The translations under genes and the position numbers were made by a program. Under the pieces are notes generated by a model. That model worked only from the letters and a program-made list of their open reading frames with translations. It was not told the DNA's origin and searched no databases. 64,000 nt of DNA. It comes from Sanguibacter sp. HDW7 (lineage in GTDB: Bacteria; Actinomycetota; Actinomycetes; Actinomycetales; Cellulomonadaceae). Positions 42,927 to 49,832 of the stretch are shown in pieces. Each line of letters starts with the position of its first letter. Positions within the stretch are counted from its first letter, which is position 1. The stretch covers positions 992,001 through 1,056,000 of the forward strand of contig NZ_CP049862.1 in the NCBI RefSeq assembly GCF_011300875.1, in the 5' to 3' direction.

Positions 42927-43655
42927 TCAGGCGGCGGTGCGGGCGCGGGCGCGCACGACGGTGCGAGTCGTGACGCCGAGGCGCTCGGCGATCTCGGCGG
43001 CGGTGTGTCCGCGCTCGGTGAGGTAGCGGACCTGCGCGCGTCGCTCGTTGGTCGTGAACTGCTGGTTCGGGGTGGCGTTCCAGCCGTGCTCGGGCGTCGC
43101 GGTGGGGTCGTCGAGACGGTCGTCGTCCCACGCGAGGGGCGGCGCGTACCTGGCCTCGGCGGCGCGCCTGCGGGTGATCGCAGACGGGCCCGGCCGCATG
43201 GACAGTGCGTCGTACGCGGTGATGATGCGGTCGTGGGTGTCTCGGGCGATCCACGTGCCGCGCTGGTGCATGATGGCGCCGCTGCGACGGGGCGGGAGGC
43301 CCGCGGCCTCGCTGATGTGGATGTGCGTCCAGCCGAGGGCGAGGAGTGCGCTGATGCGGCGGCGTGCGCCGACGTTCGGCACGAATCCGGTGTGGCTCGG
43401 CCGGGTGTGCACCTGGTCGGCGCGCACTGCGAGCACGGCGCGGGCGATGCGCACGCTGGTGCGGTGGGACTTGCGGATGCGGTGGATGGTGGAGAGCTCG
43501 ACGCCGGACAGGTCGGCGATCGCGCCGTAGGTGAGGCCGGCGTCGAGCAGACCCACGATGTGGGTCTTGACCGGCCCTGCGGGGACGGTGCGGATGACGC
43601 CGCGGTCGCGGTCGTACTGCCAGCGCTTGCGGTAGGCGGTCTGGTCGAAGGTCAT
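42927..43655 (-). CDS. DNA-binding protein with several helix-turn-helix units
   Basis: 242 residues. At least three resolvase-like helix-turn-helix segments: residues ~38-60 (LTYGAIADLSGVELSTIHRIR), ~107-128 (HIHISEAAGLPPRRSGAIM) and ~213-236 (HTAAEIAERLGVTTRTVVRARA). Such multi-HTH proteins in phages regulate genes or bind origins. It is the strongest candidate within the phage for binding the GTGAC arrays, purely by inference. Confidence 0.7.
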   Translation of the reverse strand: MTFDQTAYRKRWQYDRDRGVIRTVPAGPVKTHIVGLLDAGLTYGAIADLSGVELSTIHRIRKSHRTSVRIARAVLAVRADQVHTRPSHTGFVPNVGARRRISALLALGWTHIHISEAAGLPPRRSGAIMHQRGTWIARDTHDRIITAYDALSMRPGPSAITRRRAAEARYAPPLAWDDDRLDDPTATPEHGWNATPNQQFTTNERRAQVRYLTERGHTAAEIAERLGVTTRTVVRARARTAA

Positions 43656-44029
43656 CAGGCGGCCCTCCCGGGGATCGAGCCTGTGCGGTGCTGCCCGCGG
43701 TGCATGCGCGCCTGGTACTCAACGTCGCTCTTGACCGTGTTGGCGTACTCCCAGGCGCAGTGCCCGCAGCGGGCGATGCGGCGCGTGCTGGTCGCGTTGG
43801 AGACGGTGACGAGCGGGCGGGCGATGGCGGGGTTCTCGGGCATGAGGGCCTCCTGGGGGATGCCGAGGACGGCGATGAGGTGGCGGGCGTCAGCGACGTC
43901 GCGCGCGCCCGCGGCGACGGTGCGGGCTGCGGCACGCTGCGTGGCGAGGTCGACGCCGTACAGGACGATCGCGGCGTCGACGGACGGGGCGAGCTGCGTC
44001 ATGTCCAGGCCCGTGCGGGTCGCTCTCAT
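43655..44029 (-). CDS. C2H2-type zinc-finger phage protein, paralogue 1
   Basis: 124 residues. The C-terminus has Cys-X2-Cys-X18-His-X3-His (CGHCAW... MHRGQH). The same finger with identical spacing occurs in the protein at 44163, so the two are likely duplicates. Stop and next start overlap (TGATG). Possible DNA or protein binding. Confidence 0.65.
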   Translation of the reverse strand: MRATRTGLDMTQLAPSVDAAIVLYGVDLATQRAAARTVAAGARDVADARHLIAVLGIPQEALMPENPAIARPLVTVSNATSTRRIARCGHCAWEYANTVKSDVEYQARMHRGQHRTGSIPGRAA

Positions 44030-44166
44030 GCGAGGCTCACCGTCCCGTCGGGGTGGACCATGACGGCTTCGCGCGGCACCTCGCCGAGCAGATCGACGAG
44101 CGTGACGTCGAGGGTGTGGCGGTCGCCATCGGACGCCCACGCGATGATCGGGTCGACGTCGCTCAT
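44026..44166 (-). CDS. Very small early phage protein
   Basis: 46 residues (MSDVDPIIAWASDGDRHTLD... VHPDGTVSLA), with ATGA overlaps at both ends that support real translation. Not recognised. Confidence 0.5.
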   Translation of the reverse strand: MSDVDPIIAWASDGDRHTLDVTLVDLLGEVPREAVMVHPDGTVSLA

Positions 44167-44564
44167 CGCGTCCCCTCGATCAGGCCGGCGCGGTGCTGGC
44201 CGCGGTGATAGTTGGCGTGCTCGCGGACGACGACGAGCGCGTCGGAGGAGTACGTCCACGGGCAGTGGGTGCACACGACGCGGTGAGGGGCGCCGTGGGC
44301 TCCGCGCTCGAGGCGGATGACGGGCCGCCCGATGGGGATCGCGGACGGTGCGGTGTCGGGCTGGGGGTCGACGTGCTCGAGCTCGCCCGCCCAGTACGCG
44401 GCGCGCACGGACCCGACGGGGGTGTCGGGGGTGTCGGGGGCGGCTTCGATGATGATGCGCGGGTAGCGGTCGTGCGCCTGGACCTCGACGACGACGCCCT
44501 GCCGGTGGAAGGCCATGCCGGGGCGGGTGCGGACGCGGTCGCCGATCTTGAACGTCGCGCTCAT
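44163..44564 (-). CDS. C2H2-type zinc-finger phage protein, paralogue 2
   Basis: 133 residues. An N-terminal SH3/KOW-like piece (FKIGDRVRTRPGMAFHRQGVVVEVQA) and a C-terminal Cys-X2-Cys-X18-His-X3-His finger (CTHCPW... YHRGQH), matching the protein at 43655. Confidence 0.65.
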   Translation of the reverse strand: MSATFKIGDRVRTRPGMAFHRQGVVVEVQAHDRYPRIIIEAAPDTPDTPVGSVRAAYWAGELEHVDPQPDTAPSAIPIGRPVIRLERGAHGAPHRVVCTHCPWTYSSDALVVVREHANYHRGQHRAGLIEGTR

Positions 44565-44869
44565 GCCGCCACCTCCTCGTCCGCGTCGTCGCGCTCGGCA
44601 GCCGCGAGGTCGGCAAACGTTCCGCCGTCAGGGAAGACGAGCTTGTCGACGTCGATGACGACTCCGGTGACGGCGTGCACGACGTGCGCGGTGCGGGCGG
44701 CCTGGACGGCAAGGTCGGTCTGGATGCCCATGGCGAGGTCGGCGTCGTCGAGCGCGTCGAACGTCAGGCCCGCGAGCGCGCGGGCGTCGGTGGCGCGCTC
44801 GACGACGCCGAGGCCGTAGCCGGCGACGAGCGCGGCGGTCGCGATCGCGACGACGATCCACGGGTTCAT
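44561..44869 (-). CDS. Small membrane-anchored early phage protein
   Basis: 102 residues: N-terminal membrane helix (WIVVAIATAALVAGYGLGVV) and a helical cytoplasmic or external part ending in acidic residues. Overlaps by ATGA on both sides. Confidence 0.6.
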   Translation of the reverse strand: MNPWIVVAIATAALVAGYGLGVVERATDARALAGLTFDALDDADLAMGIQTDLAVQAARTAHVVHAVTGVVIDVDKLVFPDGGTFADLAAAERDDADEEVAA

Positions 44870-45231
44870 CGGTCCGCTCCTGCCCACGCGATGACGAGCG
44901 AGGCGAGCGCGACGATGTCGCCGGTGGCGCCCTTGACGCGGACCCATCCGGCGATGCGCGTCTCGGCGACGTGCACGTCGACGTCGACCGCACCGGGCAC
45001 GACGTCGAGCGCGTGCGTGCCGATCTGCTCGGCGAGGTGCTGCGCGTCGAACTGGTCGAGGTCGTCCAGGCACGTCGCGTCCTCGTGGGTCATCTCGACG
45101 TCGAGGACGTGGCCGCGCTCGCCAGCGAGCACGTCGAACGTCACGCGCACGGTCACCTTGCGGTTCGCGGCTTCGAGGGCGGCGTCGTGGCGCTCGACGT
45201 CGAGCGCGATCGCCATGTCGTGGCGCGTCAT
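44866..45231 (-). CDS. Early phage protein
   Basis: 121 residues, alternating beta strands (KVTVRVTFDVLAGERGHVLDVEM, AVDVDVHVAETRIAGWVRV). Overlaps its neighbours by ATGA. Not recognised. Confidence 0.58.
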   Translation of the reverse strand: MTRHDMAIALDVERHDAALEAANRKVTVRVTFDVLAGERGHVLDVEMTHEDATCLDDLDQFDAQHLAEQIGTHALDVVPGAVDVDVHVAETRIAGWVRVKGATGDIVALASLVIAWAGADR

Positions 45232-45488
45232 GCGGGCTCACCGCCCGTGATCGCACGGACCGACTGGACGTGGGTGGCGCGCTCGTGGATGAGCGCGCGG
45301 ACCCGCAGGCCAGCGCCGACGTGGTGGTGGCGGCCGCGCAGCGGGTCGACGTGGCGGCCGTTGGCGCGGGCGCGGGCGACGAGCTCGGCGGTGCGCTGCT
45401 CGCGGGTGTGGGGTCCGGCGTGGTGGCGGGGCCCGGCCGGGACGAGCGCGAGGAGCGGCGGCTCGTAGGGGTTGCGTCGGGTGCTCAT
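45228..45488 (-). CDS. Small basic early phage protein
   Basis: 86 residues, rich in Arg and His. Last-but-one gene on the promoter side of the leftward early operon, with the terminator hairpin 45514-45549 upstream. Not recognised. Confidence 0.52.
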   Translation of the reverse strand: MSTRRNPYEPPLLALVPAGPRHHAGPHTREQRTAELVARARANGRHVDPLRGRHHHVGAGLRVRALIHERATHVQSVRAITGGEPA

Positions 45489-45513
45489 GGGAGGATGCCT
45501 CTCGTAAGTCGGT

Positions 45514-45549
45514 GAAGCCCGGTTCTGCTTGGTCGTGGGGCCGGGCTTC
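45514..45549 (-). terminator. Hairpin between repressor operon and early operon
   Basis: Stem GAAGCCCGG / CCGGGCTTC with an 18-base loop. It would end the repressor message before the early genes, or be a site of antitermination. Confidence 0.6.
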
Positions 45550-45562
45550 GTCGTGTCTGGGG

Positions 45563-45754
45563 TCAGGCCGCGTCGGCGGTCTGGGTGGCGCGCTGGGCGC
45601 GGATACGGTCCTCGAGCTCGGCGAGCGTGGGACCGGTCGGCGTGTACGCGATCCGCGCGGCTTCCTCGACGGGGAGGGAGTCGCGCAGGGCGTAGGCCTG
45701 GGCGATGGAGGTGCCGGCGGCGGTGATCGCCGCGGTGCGCGTCGTGGCAGCCAC
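45563..45754 (-). CDS. Small helical protein in the repressor operon
   Basis: 63 residues, GTG start one base after the repressor stop, so co-translated. Helical, with TLAELEDRIRAQRATQTADAA at the end. Unknown; possibly a repressor partner. Confidence 0.52.
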   Translation of the reverse strand: MAATTRTAAITAAGTSIAQAYALRDSLPVEEAARIAYTPTGPTLAELEDRIRAQRATQTADAA

Positions 45755-45755
45755 G

Positions 45756-45995
45756 TCAGACCGTCTCCAGCTCGAGGACGAGTGCGGCGAGCGGGACGCC
45801 GAGGGCGTCGGCGGCCTTGCGTGCGAGCTCGGGGGTGAGCGGCTTGCGGCCGGCCTCGATGTTCGCGAGGTACGAGTGCGAGATCTCGAGGGCGGTGGCG
45901 AACGCGCCCTGGCGGATGCCGTAGGCCTCACGCAGGGCCCGCAGGGTGGCTCCGGTGCGCTTTCGTTCCGGTTCGGTGTTCTGCATGTTCCACAT
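45756..45995 (-). CDS. XRE-family phage regulator (leftward)
   Basis: 79 residues, almost only a helix-turn-helix (LRALREAYGIRQGAFATALEISHSYLANIEAGRKPLTPELARKAADALG). A Cro- or repressor-like regulator at the head of the leftward transcripts, divergent from the XRE gene at 46179 over a shared operator region. Met1 or Met4 may start it. Confidence 0.8.
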   Translation of the reverse strand: MWNMQNTEPERKRTGATLRALREAYGIRQGAFATALEISHSYLANIEAGRKPLTPELARKAADALGVPLAALVLELETV

Positions 45996-46078
45996 CGTGC
46001 AGGAACAAGCGGGAACATGTCAAGCGGGGCGGCAGGAACGGAGGCGAACAGATGCGTTTCCGCAGGTCGCGTGGGAAC
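45986..46078. promoter_or_regulatory. Immunity operator region
   Basis: TGTTCC (45986-45991) and GGAACA (46002-46007) form an inverted repeat with a 10-base centre. Further GGAACA (46012-46017) and GGAAC half-sites (46035-46039, 46074-46078) follow between the divergent XRE genes. Repeated half-sites in this place are expected of a phage genetic switch. Confidence 0.6.
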
Positions 46079-46178
46079 CACAGGAAAGTAGTTTCATGCC
46101 TGGTTTTCCGCATCGACGTGCGGGTTCATGCCGCTCGATCGGCTGGTGTTTCTTCCCTCGATCCACCACGCTGGACCT

Positions 46179-46694
46179 GTGAGCGAAAGAGACTGGGCCC
46201 GACTAGGGCGCGAAGTTGTCCATGCGCGCGCACGCACGGGCCTCGACACTTCCAAGGCGCTTGCCGACAAGATGGGCGTCTCGGCGCGCATCGTCGGCGA
46301 GATCGAGAACGGGCGACGCGAGTCCTACAGCACGACCACGATCGCGAAACTCGAACAGGCCCTCGGCTGGGTCGAGGGCAGCGTCTCTGCGGTACTTGCC
46401 GGCAGCGCGCCCACCTCCGTGCGCCCCGCCTACGTCACCGAGCAGGTCGGCAGGCGCAAGGTTGCGATGTACCAACTGCCCGTGTCGGTGCAGGAGGCTA
46501 GTGACGCCGAACTTCTTGCCGAGATCGCGCGACGGTTTGCACGAACGGCTGAGCGCGATCATCGCGAGCCAGTCGGCGGCTTCGATCCCGAGCTCAACCG
46601 GGCGCCCGATCGCGACGACTTCGACCTGGTCGCCGACGACGCCCGCGGCCACGACCACGAGACCGAAGACGAAGACAGGGAGATCGAACCGTGA
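46179..46694 (+). CDS. XRE-family phage repressor (rightward)
   Basis: 171 residues. An N-terminal helix-turn-helix (ARTGLDTSKALADKMGVSARIVGEIENGRRESYSTTTIAKLEQALG) and an acidic C-terminal half with no visible LexA-type Ser-Lys protease or dimerisation domain. Without that domain, induction may depend on the ImmA protein downstream. GTG 46179 places the HTH at the expected distance; an ATG at 46128 is in frame. Overlaps the next gene by GTGA. Confidence 0.75.
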   Translation: MSERDWARLGREVVHARARTGLDTSKALADKMGVSARIVGEIENGRRESYSTTTIAKLEQALGWVEGSVSAVLAGSAPTSVRPAYVTEQVGRRKVAMYQLPVSVQEASDAELLAEIARRFARTAERDHREPVGGFDPELNRAPDRDDFDLVADDARGHDHETEDEDREIEP

Positions 46695-47077
46695 GCGCCC
46701 AGCACCCCGAGGTGGACCTCACCGCCACGAACGCGCCGCGCCCCACCGAGCGTGGATGGCACCCCGATCCGTCAGCGCCTGGCACGGAGCGCTTCTACGA
46801 CGGCACCCGCTGGACTGGCGAGACCCGCGACGCGAGCCCGCGCCCGCTCCGGGGCGGCGGGGTGCCGGTCGGCGTCGGCATCGCCTTCGCGTTCACGGCC
46901 TGCATCTGCGCCGTCATCGGGGCGATCACCTCGGCGCAGGGATACGACGGCGCCCGCGACGCAGCGGGCTGGTTCGTCTTCGCCGGGATCGCTGGCACGG
47001 TCGCGACGATCAACGTCCTGTTCGGCGTGTACCGGATCGCCGAGCAGGTCAACGCGACCTACCTGCGCGGCCAGTAG
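46691..47077 (+). CDS. DUF2510 membrane protein (candidate exclusion protein)
   Basis: 128 residues. DUF2510 motif near the N-terminus (GWHPDPSAPGTERFYDGTRWTGETRD) followed by two membrane helices (about 58-82 and 91-113). It is co-transcribed with the repressor in the lysogenic operon, where superinfection-exclusion proteins are often found. Such a role is inferred. Confidence 0.75.
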   Translation: MSAQHPEVDLTATNAPRPTERGWHPDPSAPGTERFYDGTRWTGETRDASPRPLRGGGVPVGVGIAFAFTACICAVIGAITSAQGYDGARDAAGWFVFAGIAGTVATINVLFGVYRIAEQVNATYLRGQ

Positions 47078-47086
47078 AGACCTCCG

Positions 47087-47285
47087 GTGACAGGTGACAC
47101 GTGTTCCGATGTTGAGCGGCTCACGCCTGTGTACGTGCGCCCGCGTGACGCGTGCAACTAGAGAGAACCTGTCACCTGTCACAGCGCCCAACTGAGAAGA
47201 CGCGTCACACCTGTCACACCTGCAGAAATGCATCCGCGACGCGTCACGATCAGGGCGTGACACGTGACAGGTGCGATCCGTCACC
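47087..47285. repeat. 199-bp GTGAC-array repeat, copy B
   Basis: Partner of copy A (36932-37130), same orientation, no gaps. It fills the gap between the DUF2510 gene and the ImmA-integrase operon and is followed by five more GTGAC/GTCAC motifs to 47375. Confidence 0.9.
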
Positions 47286-47327
47286 GACCGTCCGCGCCAC
47301 CCGCGCAGGCTCGTCGAGTCGGACCGC

Positions 47328-47365
47328 GTGACGGATGCGTGACAGGTGCGTGACGCATCCGTCAC
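47328..47365. repeat. Inverted repeat beside copy B
   Basis: Perfect 12-base arms GTGACGGATGCG / CGCATCCGTCAC separated by 14 bases that contain another GTGAC. It lies just upstream of the ImmA-integrase operon and may be an operator. Confidence 0.75.
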
Positions 47366-47436
47366 GCGTTGTCACACCCATGAGGCATGCTCGACCCATC
47401 ACCACCGCACCGACAGGGAAGAGAGGGTCAGGGCCC

Positions 47437-47832
47437 TTGGACGATCTGCTCGACCACGCGCGACACCTCGGAGTCAACGTCGCCTCCAGGCCGCTCGGCC
47501 GACGCCGAGGCGAGTACCGCCACGCACACCGACTCATCGTCCTCAACAGCCGGATGAGCACGGTGCTCCAGCGGTCCACGCTCGCCCACGAGCTCGGACA
47601 CGCGCACTACGCCGACGTCGCCGTCGACGACCCGCGCACCCACGACATGCAGGAGCGCCGCGCCAACCGCTACGCCGCCCGCCTGCTCATCACCCCGCAC
47701 GCGTACTCGGCCGCCGAGGCCCTCGTCGGCCCGCACCCCGGCGCGCTCGCGCGCGAGCTCGGCGTCGCCCGCTACATCATCGACGCCTGGACACCGCCCA
47801 CGACGCCGTCGCTCCTGCGGGTGATCGCATGA
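47437..47832 (+). CDS. ImmA/IrrE-type zinc peptidase
   Basis: 131 residues. Catalytic LAHELGHAHYAD and the downstream QERRANRYAARLLI ligand segment are intact. ImmA peptidases cleave phage/ICE repressors to switch on excision; here it is next to the integrase gene (ATGA-type overlap) and close to the repressor. TTG 47437 is preferred because the protein then begins at the usual place; ATG 47380 and 47335 are in frame but within the GTGAC array region. Confidence 0.8.
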   Translation: MDDLLDHARHLGVNVASRPLGRRRGEYRHAHRLIVLNSRMSTVLQRSTLAHELGHAHYADVAVDDPRTHDMQERRANRYAARLLITPHAYSAAEALVGPHPGALARELGVARYIIDAWTPPTTPSLLRVIA

Positions 47833-49292
47833 TCCGACCCCGCCCGCGCGCGCTCACGGACACCCCGCCGCGCGCCGTCCTCTACCTGCGCCAGTCCATC
47901 GCGCGCGAGGAGTCCATCAGCCTCGAGCTCCAGGAGCACGCCGGCCGCGAGTACTGCGAGCAGCGCGGCTACGACGTCGTCGCGGTCGAGGCCGACGCAG
48001 GAATCTCCGGGCGCACGTGGGCGCGCCCGGCGGTGCAGCGCGTCATGTCGATGATCGAGGAGTCGCGCGCCGAGGTCATCGTCCTGTGGAAGTGGTCCAG
48101 GCTCTCGCGGTCGCGGCGGGACTGGGCGGTCGCCGCCGACCGCGCCGAGGTCGCCGGCGGACGCATCGAGTCCGCGACCGAACCGATCGACGTCACCACC
48201 TCGGCGGGCCGCTTCGCGCGCGGCGTCATGACCGAGCTCGCCGCCTTCGAGTCCGAGCGCATCGGCGACGTCTGGCGCGAGGTCCACGCCCGCCGCGTCT
48301 CCACCGGCCGCCCCGCCAACGGCCGCCCCCGCTTCGGATACACCTACGACCCCGCCGGCAAGGTCCACCGGCCCGACCCAGTGACGGGGCCCGTGCTCGC
48401 CGACCTGTACCAGCGGTACGTCGGCGGGGAGTCGGTGTACTCCCTCGTGCGCTGGCTCAACGCGTCCGGGTACGAGACGGTGCCGGGGTACACGCCGCCC
48501 GGGTCGACGGGCGCCTGGTCGGAACGCACGCTGCGCCGCGTCCTCGACCGCGGCTTCGGCGCCGGATACTTCACGGTCGGCGACGAGCTGCGTCGCGGCA
48601 TCCACGAGCCGATCATCGACGAGGCGACGTGGGAGGCGTACCAGGTCTCCCGGCAGGAGCGGCGCGTGGAACGGTCCGGGGAGCGATCGCAGTACCTGCT
48701 GTCCGGGCTCGTGCGCTGCGCGTGCGGGGCACGGATGACGGCGGGCCTGCACGGACACGCGCGGGCGGCGAAGATGCGCTGCAAGAAGAACGCCGACGGC
48801 GTGCACGCGGGCGGGTACGTGATGATGCACTTCCTCGAGGCGCACGTCCTGGACTGGCTGCGCGACGTCGCCGCCGAGGTTGACGACGCGACGAGCGCCG
48901 CGAGCGAGGACGTCGCGCACGCGCAGCGGTCGCGCGACCAGGCGCGGTTCCTCGAGCGGGAGATCACCGCGGCACGCGAGGAGCTGCTGCGGGCCACGCG
49001 CGCGCACCTGTCGGGGGTGATCCCGGAGGACGCGTACCTCGTGGTGCGGGGCGAGCTCGAGGAGAAGGTCGCGGGCCTGTCGGGGCGGCTGCTGGCGGCG
49101 CAGGTCGCTGGGCGGAGGGCCCCGGCCCCGCAGGTGGCGGCGTCGCTGCTCGCGGACTGGGAGACGCTGTCGGTGGAGTTGCGGCGCGGGGCGCTCAAGC
49201 AGCTGATCGCGTACGTGCTCGTGAAGCCTGGGCGGCCGCGTGCGGAGATCAGTGTGGTGCCGGTGTGGGAGGGCGAACGCTCGCACGAGTGA
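47829..49292 (+). CDS. int: Large serine integrase
   Basis: 487 residues. Resolvase domain with catalytic Ser23 (YLRQSIAREESISLELQ) and RLSRSRRDW, then the recombinase domain (NGRPRFGYTYDPAGKVHRPD... SERTLRRVLDRGFGAGYF), a zinc ribbon and a coiled coil. The zinc ribbon shows Cys-X-Cys and a third Cys (VRCACGARM... MRCKKN), but the fourth expected Cys is not seen. It catalysed integration into the pilin-like gene. Its TGA stop lies inside the attR core and is also read in attP, so integration does not alter the protein. Confidence 0.95.
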   Translation: MIRPRPRALTDTPPRAVLYLRQSIAREESISLELQEHAGREYCEQRGYDVVAVEADAGISGRTWARPAVQRVMSMIEESRAEVIVLWKWSRLSRSRRDWAVAADRAEVAGGRIESATEPIDVTTSAGRFARGVMTELAAFESERIGDVWREVHARRVSTGRPANGRPRFGYTYDPAGKVHRPDPVTGPVLADLYQRYVGGESVYSLVRWLNASGYETVPGYTPPGSTGAWSERTLRRVLDRGFGAGYFTVGDELRRGIHEPIIDEATWEAYQVSRQERRVERSGERSQYLLSGLVRCACGARMTAGLHGHARAAKMRCKKNADGVHAGGYVMMHFLEAHVLDWLRDVAAEVDDATSAASEDVAHAQRSRDQARFLEREITAAREELLRATRAHLSGVIPEDAYLVVRGELEEKVAGLSGRLLAAQVAGRRAPAPQVAASLLADWETLSVELRRGALKQLIAYVLVKPGRPRAEISVVPVWEGERSHE

Positions 49293-49296
49293 CGAT
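49289..49296 (+). other. attR core of the prophage
   Basis: GTGACGAT, identical to attL at 8500-8507. To the left is integrase; to the right the host pilin-like frame resumes. Confidence 0.8.
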
Positions 49297-49390
49297 CATG
49301 TCGGCAGGAGTCGTGCTCGCGGTGTGGGCGGCGGCGGAGACAGTGCTTCCTCAGGTGTTCCGCGAGGCCGTCACGAGTGTCCGCCGCTGA
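49289..49390 (+). pseudogene. 3' part of the tad-locus pilin-like gene
   Basis: 34 codons in frame with the 5' part across the core, encoding the second half of the membrane helix and a short tail (SAGVVLAVWAAAETVLPQVF then VRR). It has no start of its own. Its last 14 bases overlap the tadE start. Confidence 0.82.
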
Positions 49391-49832
49391 GGCGACGGGC
49401 ACCGACGCCACAGGTGCCGACGACGCTGCCCGCGACACCACACGTGCCGCCTGTGGATACGCCGACGACGCGGGTTCCGCCGTCGCGGAGTTCGTCATCG
49501 CCGGGGCCTTCGTCGTGCTCCTGCTGCTCTCGGTCGTCCAGCTCGCGCTCGCGCTGCACGTCCGGACGATCGCGATCGACGCAGCCTCGGAGGGCGCGCG
49601 GCTCGGGGCGCGCTCGGGCATGACGCTCGACGACGCGAGCCAGCGCGCGAAGGAGCTCTTGACCACGAACCTCTCGGTCTCGTATGCGCAGGACGTCGTC
49701 GCGAGCACGATCGTCCGGGACGGTGTGACGCTCGTCGAGGTGCGTGTCTCCGCGCCCCTGCCGATCGTCGCGCTGATCGGCCCGACGGGGACGCTCCAGG
49801 TTCAGGGGCACGCCCTGCAGGAGCCATCGTGA
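49377..49832 (+). CDS. tadE: TadE-like pseudopilin
   Basis: 151 residues. A class III pre-pilin-like N-terminus (DDAGSAVAEFVIAGAFVVLLLLSVVQLALALHV) with the conserved Glu after the putative cleavage Gly, then a small periplasmic-type domain. Start GTG 49377 overlaps the split pilin gene, so translation was coupled to it. With the prophage in place, any message must come from within the phage or a new promoter. Confidence 0.85.
   Translation: MSAAEATGTDATGADDAARDTTRAACGYADDAGSAVAEFVIAGAFVVLLLLSVVQLALALHVRTIAIDAASEGARLGARSGMTLDDASQRAKELLTTNLSVSYAQDVVASTIVRDGVTLVEVRVSAPLPIVALIGPTGTLQVQGHALQEPS

Larger units (their letters stand above)
8500..49296. mobile_element. Complete siphovirus-type prophage integrated by a large serine integrase
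   Basis: About 40.8 kb between the two core copies. Every expected module is present: cargo at attL, lysis, tail, head, terminase, early/replication genes, immunity and integrase at attR. No structural gene is visibly broken, so it may be inducible. A long-tailed morphology follows from the tape measure (1448 residues), major tail protein and frameshifted chaperones. The insertion target is the pilin-like gene of the tad operon, not a tRNA. Confidence 0.93.

Noticed and set aside
47335-47436. Upstream ATG starts (47335, 47380) for the ImmA gene
   Set aside because: They fall in or beside the GTGAC repeat region and give an N-terminus unlike the family; kept only as alternatives.
49301-49390. 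Independent small gene right of attR
   Set aside because: It lacks a ribosome-binding site and continues the 5' pilin fragment in frame, so it is called as the split 3' part.
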